Made by a program: the position numbers and the translations under genes
The notes under the pieces: generated by a model
Database searches by the model: none
What the model saw: the letters and a program-made list of their open reading frames with translations, nothing else
What the model was told of the DNA's origin: nothing
Shown here: piece by piece, positions 51,142 to 60,696 of the stretch
Layout of the letters: the number at the start of each line of letters is the position of its first letter
Numbering within the stretch: the first letter of the stretch is position 1
NCBI RefSeq assembly: GCF_013378055.1
Contig: NZ_CP051130.1
Span: 2,544,001-2,608,000 of the forward strand
Origin: Parasphingopyxis sp. CP4
GTDB lineage: Bacteria; Pseudomonadota; Alphaproteobacteria; Sphingomonadales; Sphingomonadaceae
Direction: 5' to 3'
Length of the DNA: 64,000 nucleotides

Positions 51142-54057
51142 ATGAATACAGGACAGAAATTTTCAGGATTATCGGCACGGCAGCAGGGCCTGCGCGCAAT
51201 GCTGCTCGGCAGTGCGGCAACGGTCTTTGCCAGTTCCCCTGCCTTGGCGCAGGACAGCGAAGAGCTGGCCGCTGCATCAAGCAATCAACCAGCCATCATC
51301 GTTACGGGTACGCGTATTACGAACCCGAACCTTGAGCAGTCGAGCCCGATCCAGGTGGTTGGCCAGGACGAAATGGATTTTCGTCAGGCTACCAATGCCG
51401 AAGAATTGATCGGTGATCTCCCGGGTATTGCTCCGGGTACCAACAACTCGGTCAATAACGGTTCAAATGGTACATCGACGCTGAACTTGCGCAACCTCGC
51501 CAATGTAGGCGGCGCAACGCGAAGCCTGGTTCTGCTGGACGGAACGCGCCTTGTTCCTTCAACGATCTTCTCCGAGACCGATCTTAACATCATCCCGGTT
51601 GCTCTGGTCGAACGCGTCGAAGTCATCACCGGTGGCGCGTCCTCGGTTTATGGTGCTGACGCCATCTCGGGCGTCGCCAACTTTGTGCTGCGGCGCGATT
51701 TCGAAGGCATGGAAGCGGCAATGACGTACGGCATCACCGAGCGTGGTGATGGTGAGCGGATCCGCGGTGACCTGACCTTGGGTGCCAATTTCGATGATGG
51801 TCGCGGTAACGCAGTCCTCTCAATTGGCTATCAGGAAGTCGATGACATCCTGCAATCCAGTCGCACCATTTCGCAAAACGCCCTGTTCCTCGGTGGTCAG
51901 CCTGTCGGCTCGGGCACCACGGTTCCGACCCGCTTCAACGGTCTTCAGATTGATCCGGCCGGCCAGACGCTCGTTCCGCAGTACAATACGTTCAACTATG
52001 CGCCGTTCAACTATTTCCAGACGCCGCTTGAGCGCTGGAATATCTTCGGCACGGCCCGTTATGAAGTAACCGAGGGCATCGAAGTCTACACAAGAGGCAT
52101 GTTCACCAACTCGACCGTCAGCCTGCAGCTGGCACCGTCGGGTCTGTTCGGTGATCCGTTCGCTTTGCCGCTGAACAACCCGTTCCTGACGGACACTCAG
52201 GTCGATCAGATTTGCGCGAGCTTCGCCATTCCAATCGATCCGGTTGCCTGTACAGCTGCGCGTAATGCGGTTGATCCGAACGACCCGGCCTATCTTGCGC
52301 CTGATGTCATCATCAACCGTCGTCTCGTTGAGCAGGGTCCACGGGCTACGGACATTGTGACTAACCAGTTCCAGGTTTGGGGCGGTGTGCGTGGCGATCT
52401 CAGCCCGACCCTCGGCTATGATGTCTATGCAACCTATGGCGAATCCCAGCGCACCACGACCCGTACGGGCTGGGGCCTGAAATCGCGTATCGAGCAGGCG
52501 CTGGAAGCCACCAGCACGACGACCTGTTTTGATGCTTCGAACGGCTGTTTCCCGCTGAACCTTCAGGGTGGCGGACCGGCTGGCACGAACATCGATCCGC
52601 GTTCGGTGGCCTTTTTCAACCAGCCATCGGGCTTTACCGACACAACCTCGCTGTTGCAGGTCAACGCCTCATTGAACGGCTCGTTCGGTGAAACCGGCCT
52701 CTTCACGCAGACGCCAATCGGCTTCGCCGTCGGTGTTGAATATCGTGACTATACGGCCAGCCGCGTCGCCGATGTGTCTGCCGGTACGCAGGACGAAGTT
52801 CTGGGAACGGGCGCTCCGGCACCATCCTTTAATGGTCAATATGATGTCATCGAAGGTTTTGCCGAGCTGATCATTCCGATCCTCGAAGATGTTCCCGGCT
52901 TCTATAACCTCACGGTTGAAGGCGGTATTCGAGTCTCGGATTATTCCAACACCGGAACAAGTGTAACGTGGAAGGCTGGCGGTAGCTGGGAACCGTTCGA
53001 AGGGTTCCGTTTCCGCGGAATCTACCAGCGTGCGACCCGGTCACCGAATATCGGCGAGCTGTTCGCTCCGGTTACAACCGGTCTGACCCCGCTTGCGCTT
53101 GATCCATGTGCTGGCGCGGGTCCGGTTGGCAATGCTGCGCTAACGGCGATTTGCGTTGCGCAAGGTGCGCCGGCTGCAACGATCGGCCTGATCCCGGTTC
53201 CGTCCGCTGCGCAGATCAACCAGACCTCTGGCGGCAACGTCAATCTCGACGTTGAAAAATCAGACTCGATCACTCTCGGCCTCGTGGCAACGCCGCCGCA
53301 GGTTCCGGGCCTGGTTTTCTCAGTCGACTATTTCAACATCGAAATCACCGACGCTATTACCCAGCCGGTCCCCGGTGACATTCTTGTTCCGTGTTTCGGC
53401 CCGAACAATGATGGTGCCGGCAGCGATCCGACCGCATGCGCCAATATTCAGCGCAACCCAATCAACGGTTCGTTGAACGGTGGTGGTGAAACGCCGGGCC
53501 TGATCCTGCAGCTTACCAACCAGGGTACGCTGGAAACGTCAGGTATCGATTTCCGCGTAGCATACCGCCTGCCGGTCAGCTTCGGTTCGATCAACTGGGA
53601 TCTCAACGGCACATGGACGGATGAACTTCTGTTCCAGGCCAGCCCGGCTTCGATCAATCGTGAGTGTGTCAGCTTCTACGGTCAAAACTGTGAACCGCTG
53701 ACGCCGGAATGGGCCTTCAACCTGCGGACCACCGTGAGCATCGACGATATCGCAGATATCTCGCTGCTGTGGCGCTGGATCGACGGCATGACGCTTGAGC
53801 CATTGGATGGTTCATTCGGCAACACGCTGCCGGAATATGCGTCGGTTGACGATGCATCCTATTTCGACCTGACGGTGCGTTCGAATGTCAGCGAGAATTT
53901 CGATGTGACGTTCAGCGTCCAGAACCTGCTCGATCGTGATCCGCCGAATGTCAGCTCGTTCATCGGTTCGAGCTCATTCAACTCGGGCAACACCTATCCG
54001 ACGACCTACGACACGCTGGGCCGTCGCTACTCGGTTACCGGACGTCTCCGGTTCTAG
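51142..54057 (+). CDS. TonB-dependent outer-membrane receptor
   Basis: A 971-residue outer-membrane receptor that takes up a large ligand using TonB energy. The signal peptide (cleavage after ALAQ) is followed by the TonB box-like AIIVTGTRI, then the plug domain (NAEELIGDLPGIAPGTNNSVNNG, LVLLDGTRLVPS, VERVEVITGGASSVYGADAISGVANFVLRRDF). A 22-strand barrel ends with the C-terminal Phe of SVTGRLRF. NLLDRDPPNVSSF is the conserved penultimate motif. The sphingomonad family with VERVEVITGGASSVYGADA resembles receptors for sugars, polysaccharide or peptide ligands, not siderophore types; the ligand is unknown. AAGGGG precedes the ATG. Convergent PadR gene and a strong terminator follow. Confidence 0.97.
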   Translation: MNTGQKFSGLSARQQGLRAMLLGSAATVFASSPALAQDSEELAAASSNQPAIIVTGTRITNPNLEQSSPIQVVGQDEMDFRQATNAEELIGDLPGIAPGTNNSVNNGSNGTSTLNLRNLANVGGATRSLVLLDGTRLVPSTIFSETDLNIIPVALVERVEVITGGASSVYGADAISGVANFVLRRDFEGMEAAMTYGITERGDGERIRGDLTLGANFDDGRGNAVLSIGYQEVDDILQSSRTISQNALFLGGQPVGSGTTVPTRFNGLQIDPAGQTLVPQYNTFNYAPFNYFQTPLERWNIFGTARYEVTEGIEVYTRGMFTNSTVSLQLAPSGLFGDPFALPLNNPFLTDTQVDQICASFAIPIDPVACTAARNAVDPNDPAYLAPDVIINRRLVEQGPRATDIVTNQFQVWGGVRGDLSPTLGYDVYATYGESQRTTTRTGWGLKSRIEQALEATSTTTCFDASNGCFPLNLQGGGPAGTNIDPRSVAFFNQPSGFTDTTSLLQVNASLNGSFGETGLFTQTPIGFAVGVEYRDYTASRVADVSAGTQDEVLGTGAPAPSFNGQYDVIEGFAELIIPILEDVPGFYNLTVEGGIRVSDYSNTGTSVTWKAGGSWEPFEGFRFRGIYQRATRSPNIGELFAPVTTGLTPLALDPCAGAGPVGNAALTAICVAQGAPAATIGLIPVPSAAQINQTSGGNVNLDVEKSDSITLGLVATPPQVPGLVFSVDYFNIEITDAITQPVPGDILVPCFGPNNDGAGSDPTACANIQRNPINGSLNGGGETPGLILQLTNQGTLETSGIDFRVAYRLPVSFGSINWDLNGTWTDELLFQASPASINRECVSFYGQNCEPLTPEWAFNLRTTVSIDDIADISLLWRWIDGMTLEPLDGSFGNTLPEYASVDDASYFDLTVRSNVSENFDVTFSVQNLLDRDPPNVSSFIGSSSFNSGNTYPTTYDTLGRRYSVTGRLRF

Positions 54058-54085
54058 TTAGAACGTTTGGTCACGTTCTAGTGTG

Positions 54086-54128
54086 ATGGCGGGGGTGGTT
54101 TTGGAAGTCCTACCCCCGCCATTTTTTT
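54086..54128 (+). terminator. Rho-independent terminator of the TonB-receptor gene
   Basis: An 11-bp stem ATGGCGGGGGT / ACCCCCGCCAT followed by a run of T, 28 bp after the stop. A smaller hairpin GAACGT/ACGTTC (54061-54078) precedes it. It may also serve the convergent PadR gene. Confidence 0.9.
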
Positions 54129-54150
54129 GTCCATCAGACAGGAGCAGTGA

Positions 54151-54708
54151 TCAGGAGTCGGCGGCCGAACTTTTGACGAGATCGAACAGGATCCTATCGA
54201 GCCAGTCCATTCGCGCCCGCAAGATGCTTGCCGCATTGTCATGGGCATATTCCTGGAACGGCCCATCGGATTTCTCATTATAGGTGTCGAGCTCGGCCTG
54301 TTTTTTCTCAAGCTCATTCTTCGCCGCCAATACCCAGTCGATCCGCTCCTGATGCGTCATCAGGTCAAATGACAGGACCTTGGTGCCGAGCGTGTCGTGC
54401 GGGATGAGTTGGGCCGGTTTGAATTCGAGAAGCCATGCCTTGAGGGCCGTCTCGCCCTTGTCGGTTGTCCGCCATACTTCGGTGCCGCGCGCATCATCTT
54501 CGATCTGCCGTCCTTCAATCAGCCCTTCTTTCGAAAAGCGGCTGATCATCGGGTAGACCTGCCCCATGCTCTTGTTGACCGAAGCAACAGGAGAATCCTG
54601 ATAAAATTTGGCGACTTTATAGGCTGTGATGGGCTGGAGCCGATGGACGAGCGAAAGCAACGAGCCTTCGTGATCGGTCAATGTCTGCGGCGTGTCTTGT
54701 GCACTCAT
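54151..54708 (-). CDS. PadR-family transcriptional regulator
   Basis: A 185-residue PadR protein. The winged helix is seen in EGSLLSLVHRLQPITAYKVAKFYQDS, MGQVYPMISRFSKEGLIEGRQIEDDARGTEVWRTTDKGETALKAWLLE; the second half is a helical dimerisation domain (NELEKKQAELDTYNEK). PadR proteins respond to phenolic acids or drugs in the well-studied cases. No obvious target gene; it converges on the TonB-receptor gene. Confidence 0.9.
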   Translation of the reverse strand: MSAQDTPQTLTDHEGSLLSLVHRLQPITAYKVAKFYQDSPVASVNKSMGQVYPMISRFSKEGLIEGRQIEDDARGTEVWRTTDKGETALKAWLLEFKPAQLIPHDTLGTKVLSFDLMTHQERIDWVLAAKNELEKKQAELDTYNEKSDGPFQEYAHDNAASILRARMDWLDRILFDLVKSSAADS

Positions 54709-54921
54709 CGCGAGATGTATTCATTCCTTCGCCGAGTCGGCGTTGCCCCTGAGAAGGCGCATTGTCATATCGAGGAATGCGGCACAAGTTTCCGGCATAA
54801 TCCGATTAGTAATATTTACGGAATTATGACGCTGTAAAACACTGAAAAACAGCCAGTTTAGGGGTTGTGGAGAATCTGCGTCAGTCCGGACATTTCAACG
54901 TCAGTCGCGAACGCTGTAGCG

Positions 54922-55629
54922 CTAAGTGGCGCTCCAATAGACATCCAGTGGGAGATCGACCTCAGCCAGTACGCGTCCAATCGGCACGCTGGAGAGTGGC
55001 CCATCTTTGATTGCTTTCTCCAAAACCTCGCGCTTGGGCTGCCCGGCAAGCGTGACGATCATCGTATGCGTGCTTAGCAGCGCGGCGCGCGTGAGGGTGA
55101 CCCGATCATAGGGCGCACTGGGTGGTGCCGGGTCCGGAGACACGCCAACAGCTCGACGACTCTTGGGCGCATTGATTGCATCGTCCATCTGGCCGGGGAA
55201 AATTGATGCGGTAGATCCATCTTCGCCCATGCCGAGCCAGACGAGATCGACTGGCCAGCTCAGGCCCGCCAGTCGTGCGTCGGCACTTTGGCCGGCTTCC
55301 TTGGTGCTCCAGCTTTGCGAATGGTCGATCAGCGGTTCGACGGTGGCGCCAACCGATCCAAGGATCCGTTGCAGCATTTCATAATTGCTGTGTTCATCAC
55401 CCTCTGGAACAATCCGTTCATTGGTCGGAAACACGCGGACTTTCGACCAGTCGAAATCGCGCTTAGCCAAGGTTTCGAGGATCGGCACGGGTGTGCGTCC
55501 ACCGGGCAAGGCGAGCTCCGCCTTGCCATTGGTCTCGATCGCCTTTTCGATGATGAATCCGATATCGCCCGCCACTTCATTGGCAAGCGTGTCACCGTCT
55601 TCGAATTCCCACCATTCCACTTCGATCAT
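54922..55629 (-). CDS. pgl: 6-phosphogluconolactonase
   Basis: A 235-residue enzyme hydrolysing 6-phosphogluconolactone in the pentose phosphate or Entner-Doudoroff route. Motifs: AELALPGGRTPVPILETLAKRDFDWSKVRVFPTNERIVPEGDEHSNYEML, LVWLGMGEDGSTASIFPG and LTRAALLSTHTMIVTLAGQPKREVLEKA. The ATG at 55629 (MIEVEWWEF) is chosen: GGAG lies nine bases upstream; a GTG five codons earlier is possible. It is alone; zwf and edd were not seen in the window. Confidence 0.93.
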   Translation of the reverse strand: MIEVEWWEFEDGDTLANEVAGDIGFIIEKAIETNGKAELALPGGRTPVPILETLAKRDFDWSKVRVFPTNERIVPEGDEHSNYEMLQRILGSVGATVEPLIDHSQSWSTKEAGQSADARLAGLSWPVDLVWLGMGEDGSTASIFPGQMDDAINAPKSRRAVGVSPDPAPPSAPYDRVTLTRAALLSTHTMIVTLAGQPKREVLEKAIKDGPLSSVPIGRVLAEVDLPLDVYWSAT

Positions 55630-55814
55630 TGCATCGGGCTCCACTGGCTCCAGTCGATATTCCGCTTCTAATAGCCGCTATGGCGGCGAACGCCAGTGTG
55701 CCGTTGCCTTTGGATTGGTGATAATCGCGCTCACGGGCCGGTCGGTCGAATGCACCGCTTGCCAGCGGCTCCCGAGACTCGCATTGTGCCAGCGATCTTG
55801 TGGGGAGAGAATGG

Positions 55815-56606
55815 ATGGCATCGCTTCGTACATTGGGCTGGATTGCTGCTGTGATGGCGCTGTCGACGCTGGCGGCGTGCGACAGTTTCACGAGTTCGCC
55901 GCCGGAAGAAACCACTCCGATCGAGGTGATCGAACCGCTGGCTGATCCCTGTCCTGAACGCGTTCAGGACATGCGGGGATCGGCGGCATCTTTCACCTGC
56001 TCCTGCTCGGCCGAAACAGCGCAAGCGGGAACGGTTTGGGGTGCGGGTCCCTATTCCGACGATTCCGCTGTGTGCCGGGCTGCGATGCATGCGGGGCTGG
56101 TCGGCGATGAACCGGGCAATGTGACTGTGAACTTCCTGCCGGGCCGTGAAGCCTATTCGCAATCGATCGCCAATGATGTGGAAACAGGCGCCTGGGGGTC
56201 GTGGGGTGGCAGCTTTGCCTTTGAGGGCGCTGAGCTCGGCGAACCCGAGGGCGATGCCTATGCCGATGTCTGCCCCGACAATGCCGAGGCGCTGCGCGGG
56301 ACGGAGGAAGCTGTGACCTGCCGATGCACCGCCGACATTCTGACCGACGGCACAGTCTGGGGTACGGACATTTATTCGGACGATAGCGCGATCTGCAAAG
56401 CCGCGGTCCACGCCGGAGTGATTTCAGAGGCTGGCGGCGAAGTGCGTTTTGCTCCGGTTGGCGGTCAGGAGGCCTATACCGGATCCGAAGCCAACGGCGT
56501 GGAGACTCGGGATTACGGGGCCTGGGATGGCAGCTTTGAATTTGTCGAACTGGACGACAATACTGGTCAGGCCGATACCGACGACGATTCCGGGAGCGAT
56601 AGTTAG
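55815..56606 (+). CDS. Lipoprotein with two LCCL domains
   Basis: A 263-residue protein from the ATG at 55815 with a lipobox LSTLAAC (Cys 22), so anchored in the membrane and exposed to the periplasm or surface. Two LCCL domains are seen at residues about 46-136 and 153-243. Each shows the CP...CxC...WG...YSDDSxxC-AAxHAG...G...Y...NxxxT...W-GSFxF pattern, with four cysteines for two disulfides. An acidic tail (DDNTGQADTDDDSGS) follows. LCCL domains are named from Limulus factor C, cochlin and Lgl1 and probably bind lipids or polysaccharide. First of three LCCL genes in this stretch. Confidence 0.9.
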   Translation: MASLRTLGWIAAVMALSTLAACDSFTSSPPEETTPIEVIEPLADPCPERVQDMRGSAASFTCSCSAETAQAGTVWGAGPYSDDSAVCRAAMHAGLVGDEPGNVTVNFLPGREAYSQSIANDVETGAWGSWGGSFAFEGAELGEPEGDAYADVCPDNAEALRGTEEAVTCRCTADILTDGTVWGTDIYSDDSAICKAAVHAGVISEAGGEVRFAPVGGQEAYTGSEANGVETRDYGAWDGSFEFVELDDNTGQADTDDDSGSDS

Positions 56607-56618
56607 CCTGGCCTTGGC

Positions 56619-58190
56619 CTACCGAAAGCGCCGCCGGTCGCGCAGGATAACGGTCGCTGCATTGCGCCCTGGTCGACCGGTTACACCACCCCCCGGATGG
56701 GCGCCCGATCCGCAGAGATAGAGACCGGATACCGGCATGCGATGGCTGGCAAGGCCGAGCATCGGGCGCATCGCCCAAAGTTGGTCGAGCGACATGCGGC
56801 CATGGAAGATATCACCACCGATCAAGCCGAAGCGCCGTTCGAGATCGAGCGGGGAGAGGGCGAGCTGGCCGACGATGCTGGCGCGGAAACCGGGGGCGTG
56901 GTTTTCGATTGTGTCGATAATGGTTTCGACCGCGGAATCGCGATGCTGGTCCCAATCCAGTGTTGGATCGAACTGTTGGCAGAACAGGCTGGCAACGTGC
57001 GCACCTTCAGGCGCGAGACTATCATCGAGCGTCGACGGGATCAGCATTTCGACGATCGGTTCCTTCGACCAGCCATCGGTGCGCGCGTTCTGATAGGCGC
57101 GATCCATATAGTCGAGGCTCGGCGCCATGATGATGCCGCTTGAAAGGTGCGGACCGGGCTCGGGCAGGCAGGTGAAACGCGGCAGTTCGGACAGCGCGAC
57201 ATTCATCCGGAAGGTGCCGGATCCCGACACATGCTGCTCCATACGGGCGCGCAGGCTCGGTTCGAGGGCATCAGGCTCGAGCATTTCCAACAAGAGCCGC
57301 TTGGGATGGACATTGCCAATGACGACATCCGCCAAGACCCGCTCGCCATCCGCGGTTTCCACACCATCCACCCGATCACCCGAGCGCAGCACCCTTGCGA
57401 CTGGAGCCTCTGTTCGGATCGTCACCCCTTCCGCTTCGCATGCGCGCGCCATCGCCTGGGTGATCGCCCCCATCCCGCCGATCGCATGGCCCCATTGCGC
57501 GGTCTTGCCATCGACTTCGTTGAACACATGGTGGAGCAGGACATAGGCCGAGCCCGGCGTGTCCGGGCTGTGATAGGCACCGACGACGCTGTCAAAGCCA
57601 AAGGCGGCTTTGACCGGATCGCTCTCAAAGAACCCATCGAGAAATTCGCGCGCCGATCGGGTAAAAAGGTCCACTGCGTCGCGCTGCGCTTCCATGGGCA
57701 GCTTCAGCGCCGTGCGCGCCTGGCCGATGGCCCGAAACAGATCGTCGAGCCCGCCCCCGGCATTGGGCGGCACCGTCTTGGCGAGATAGCGCAACAGGCT
57801 GGCCGCCGCATCAAGCCGTCGCTCATATTCGGGCAGCATCGCCGCATCGGCGCGCGAGAATTTGCCGACTTCTTCCGCGCTCCTTCCGCCACCCATGATC
57901 AGGTAGCTTTCGCTATCCAGCGGCAGGAAATTGGCAACCGGACGATGGACGATCCGTAAGCCATGTTCGGCAAGCCGCATCTCTTCTGCGATCTCAGGAT
58001 CGAGCAGGCCGACCGTGTAGCTCGCCGTCGAATTGCGGAAACCGGGATGGAATTCTTCGGTCACGGCCGCGCCACCGACAATGCTGCGCGCTTCCAGCAT
58101 CTCCACCTGGTACCCGGCACGCGCCAGATACCAGGCGCAGACCAGGCCATTATGGCCCGCGCCGATGATGAGTGCCCTTTTTCGTGCCAT
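56619..58190 (-). CDS. Phytoene desaturase-like FAD-dependent oxidoreductase (PYROXD2 type)
   Basis: A 523-residue flavoprotein. The N-terminus carries the dinucleotide-binding motif MARKRALIIGAGHNGLVCAWYLARAGYQVEMLEARSIVGGAAVTEEFHPGFRNSTASY and the C-terminus GLYLCGSGAHPGGGVTGRPGRNAATVIL. This C-terminal pattern is that of the PYROXD2 subfamily rather than carotenoid desaturases; the physiological substrate is unknown. ATG 58190 is chosen; one four codons upstream is equally open. It lies between two LCCL genes on the opposite strand, but no functional link is evident. Confidence 0.9.
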   Translation of the reverse strand: MARKRALIIGAGHNGLVCAWYLARAGYQVEMLEARSIVGGAAVTEEFHPGFRNSTASYTVGLLDPEIAEEMRLAEHGLRIVHRPVANFLPLDSESYLIMGGGRSAEEVGKFSRADAAMLPEYERRLDAAASLLRYLAKTVPPNAGGGLDDLFRAIGQARTALKLPMEAQRDAVDLFTRSAREFLDGFFESDPVKAAFGFDSVVGAYHSPDTPGSAYVLLHHVFNEVDGKTAQWGHAIGGMGAITQAMARACEAEGVTIRTEAPVARVLRSGDRVDGVETADGERVLADVVIGNVHPKRLLLEMLEPDALEPSLRARMEQHVSGSGTFRMNVALSELPRFTCLPEPGPHLSSGIIMAPSLDYMDRAYQNARTDGWSKEPIVEMLIPSTLDDSLAPEGAHVASLFCQQFDPTLDWDQHRDSAVETIIDTIENHAPGFRASIVGQLALSPLDLERRFGLIGGDIFHGRMSLDQLWAMRPMLGLASHRMPVSGLYLCGSGAHPGGGVTGRPGRNAATVILRDRRRFR

Positions 58191-58322
58191 GCCCAACCGC
58201 ATAGGTTGAAATGGCCAGGGAGTCAGCATTTGCCAACGCTAGGCGAATGCGCAACATTAGGCGGTAGAGGGCGCGCCGAATTGTCCGACGGTTTGCGGGC
58301 TTCGGCTATAGGGGAGAATTAC

Positions 58323-58994
58323 ATGTTTCGAATGATCGCTATAGGTTTCGCAATGGTCGTTGCCGTGATGCTGGTACCGGTCGACAGTCCGGCTCCGGCC
58401 ATGCAGGCGGGCCTGCAAGCGTGCCCGGACAATGCCACCGCCTATCGCGGCACAGGCGGCACCTATAGCTGTTTTTGTTCAGCATCGGCGGCGCGGTCAG
58501 GCTCTGTCTGGGGGACGCAATTCTATTCCGACGATTCCAGCATTTGCCGCGCGGCTGTTCATGACGGCTGGATAGACGAAAATGGCGGTCAGATTACCTT
58601 CCATGTGAGCCACGGGATGGGTGGCTATGATGCGAGCTTCAACAATGGCGTTCAGAGCAATGACTGGGGCGAGTGGGACGGTACTTTCATTTTTTCCGTC
58701 AACGGTCTCCCAACCTGCCCGGAGAATGCCACCAGATTTCGCGGCAGCGCGGAATCATATCGCTGTTTTTGCCCGGCGCAGAATATCGAGGCCGGCTCGG
58801 TCTGGGGCACGCGTGTCTATACCGATGATTCCAGCATCTGCCGCGCGGCGATGCATTCGGGATCTGCCACCTATCATGGCGGTTATGTAACCCTGCGCCC
58901 ATTGCCCGGGCAGAGTGGGTATCGGGGGTCGGACAATAACGGCATCCGGACAAACGATTATGGCGCCTGGTCCGGAAGCTTCACATTTGAATAG
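58323..58994 (+). CDS. Exported protein with two LCCL domains
   Basis: A 223-residue protein with an N-terminal signal (MFRMIAIGFAMVVAVMLVPV, cleavage near PAMQA) and two LCCL domains at residues about 34-124 and 132-222. The first domain reads CPDNATAYRGTGGTYSCFCS, GSVWGTQFYSDDSSICRAAV and later FNNGVQSNDWGEWDG; the second has the same order. No anchor is seen after the signal, so it is probably periplasmic or secreted. The next LCCL gene begins 32 bp downstream, so they are co-transcribed. Confidence 0.92.
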   Translation: MFRMIAIGFAMVVAVMLVPVDSPAPAMQAGLQACPDNATAYRGTGGTYSCFCSASAARSGSVWGTQFYSDDSSICRAAVHDGWIDENGGQITFHVSHGMGGYDASFNNGVQSNDWGEWDGTFIFSVNGLPTCPENATRFRGSAESYRCFCPAQNIEAGSVWGTRVYTDDSSICRAAMHSGSATYHGGYVTLRPLPGQSGYRGSDNNGIRTNDYGAWSGSFTFE

Positions 58995-59026
58995 CGCGCG
59001 CCGATCCGTCTGAGGGGAGAGTGTAG

Positions 59027-60094
59027 ATGCCGCGAATAGCCATATTCCTGATGCTCGCGCTGTTTGCCTTTGTACCGCTGTCGATGTCTTCGTCAGGTGA
59101 GGCGATGTTTCAGCGGGTGAATGACTGTCCGTCCAACGCGGTTCGCTTTCGCGGCCGAAACGGGGCGCTAACATGCCACTGCACCGCACGCAGGTCTGAC
59201 GATGGCTCGGTCTGGGGAACGAGTGTCTATTCGGAAAACAGTCGGATCTGCCGGGCCGCGGTGCATGACGGTCGCATTTCAGAGCGCGGCGGCAATGTCC
59301 GGATTGTCTTTCTTGGCGCGCGCGCCAGCTATCAGGGATCTCGGCGCAATGGCGTACGGTCTCGCGGTGCAGGCCGGGCCGCGTCCAGTTTCCGATTTGC
59401 GGGCGGCAATTTTGGCGGCCAGCCGGATTATGGCGATCCCGACTTTGGCAATCGCCGCGACTGCCCTTCCGATGCCACCCAGTATCGCGGCGGTGGCCAG
59501 CGGTCCTGCTTTTGCGATTCCGGCTCGACGCGCAACGGCCGCATCTGGGGCACACGGGTCTATGCGCAGGAATCCCGCATCTGCCGGGCCGCGCTTCATG
59601 CCGGCGTGATCGGCGATCGTGGTGGCATGGTGAGCTTCGATCTGCGCGCCGGGCAATTCTCCTATGAAGGATCGCGGCGCAATGGCGTGCGCTCTCGCGA
59701 CTATGGCCGCTCGGCCCGATCCATCGATTTTCGCGCTGGTGGCAGTGATTATATTCCGCCCAACAGCCCCTATCCGCCGCTCCGGCCCGCTCCGGGTGGC
59801 GAAGTCCGTAACTGTGCGGGCAATGGCCTGTCCCTGCGAGCGTCGCCTGGTGGCGTAACCTGCCGCTGCACCCGCACTGGCGTCAGCGGCGGCCAGGTCT
59901 TCGGCACCGATGTGTATAGCGAGCGGTCGGCGATCTGCCGGGCCGCGCTGCATGCCGGCGTCGTCGGTCGTAACGGGGGTGTAGTCTCGGTCGTTTCAGC
60001 CAGTGGTCGGGACCAGTATCGCGGTTCCCAGCGCAATGGTGTGTCGACTCAGCAGGCTGGGCCGGCCCAATATAGCTTCCGCTTCAGGCGCTAG
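59027..60094 (+). CDS. Exported protein with three LCCL domains
   Basis: A 355-residue protein with a signal peptide (MPRIAIFLMLALFAFVPLSM) and three LCCL domains at about 34-125, 146-236 and 263-354. They are separated by a Gly-rich linker and a Pro-rich linker (YIPPNSPYPPLRPAPGG). Each domain keeps the two disulfide pairs and the RICRAAxHxG motif. Arg is unusually frequent, unlike the acidic first family member. It is the second gene of a two-gene LCCL operon. Confidence 0.93.
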   Translation: MPRIAIFLMLALFAFVPLSMSSSGEAMFQRVNDCPSNAVRFRGRNGALTCHCTARRSDDGSVWGTSVYSENSRICRAAVHDGRISERGGNVRIVFLGARASYQGSRRNGVRSRGAGRAASSFRFAGGNFGGQPDYGDPDFGNRRDCPSDATQYRGGGQRSCFCDSGSTRNGRIWGTRVYAQESRICRAALHAGVIGDRGGMVSFDLRAGQFSYEGSRRNGVRSRDYGRSARSIDFRAGGSDYIPPNSPYPPLRPAPGGEVRNCAGNGLSLRASPGGVTCRCTRTGVSGGQVFGTDVYSERSAICRAALHAGVVGRNGGVVSVVSASGRDQYRGSQRNGVSTQQAGPAQYSFRFRR

Positions 60095-60488
60095 AATTGC
60101 CGTCAAAAAATGGCGCGGCGATCTCGTCTGTCACGCGCTTTGGCCGGCCGGTTTCCCGATCGATCATCGCCCATGTCGTCTTGGCGCGGATTCGCGGTTT
60201 TCCGTCGGCACCGGCAAATTCCATATAGCGGTTGAAGCGCGCGCCCTTGGGCCCTTCCTCGATCCAGGTCGTGCCGGTCACCACATCGCCTTCGAGTGCC
60301 GGACGCAGATAATCGATCTCATGCCGGATCACGACCCAGATATAGGCGTCGATATGCGCTGGATCGGCGACCGCATTCCAATGCGCAACGGCCAGCTCCT
60401 GGATCCATTGGACCCAGACCGCATTATTCACATGGCCCAGCTCGTCGATATGCTCGGCGCGGGCGGTGACTTGGTGAGAGAAAGACAT
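60084..60488 (-). CDS. YbgC/4HBT-type acyl-CoA thioesterase
   Basis: A 134-residue hotdog thioesterase. Motifs: TARAEHIDELGHVNNAVWVQWIQELAVAHW (the conserved D-x-x-x-H-V-N-N turn) and YIWVVIRHEIDYLRPALEGDVVTGTTW. The ATG at 60488 follows GGGGAC. It converges with the three-LCCL gene and the two stops overlap by 11 bp. Confidence 0.9.
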   Translation of the reverse strand: MSFSHQVTARAEHIDELGHVNNAVWVQWIQELAVAHWNAVADPAHIDAYIWVVIRHEIDYLRPALEGDVVTGTTWIEEGPKGARFNRYMEFAGADGKPRIRAKTTWAMIDRETGRPKRVTDEIAAPFFDGNSSA

Positions 60489-60530
60489 TTTCGTCCCCAG
60501 TAGATTCAATCCCATTCACCCTTAGCCATC

Positions 60531-60627
60531 CCCCTTGATGGGGAAGGGTTGGGTGGGGGTGACATCACCGCTGGCGCCAGCGCGTTCCGATGGATCACCC
60601 CACCCCCAACCCCTCCCCATCAAGGGG
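60531..60627. repeat. Long imperfect inverted repeat
   Basis: Left arm 60531-60562 and right arm 60595-60627 are reverse complements with few mismatches (outer ends CCCCTTGATGGGGAAGGG and CCCTCCCCATCAAGGGG). The 32-base loop holds its own dyad GCTGGCGCCAGC. A CACCCTGAACCCTTCGACCGG motif, a common intergenic repeat core, follows at about 60657. The element fills the gap between the thioesterase start and the oligopeptidase stop. Confidence 0.8.
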
Positions 60628-60696
60628 AGGGGAGAAGTGTTGCTCTGCAATCCGTCACCCTGAACCCTTCGACCGGCTCAGCCCAAACGGCCTTGC

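Noticed and set aside
56619-58190. Carotenoid biosynthesis cluster suggested by the phytoene desaturase-like gene
   Set aside because: No crtB, crtE or crtY neighbours are present and the C-terminal motif matches the PYROXD2-type subfamily.
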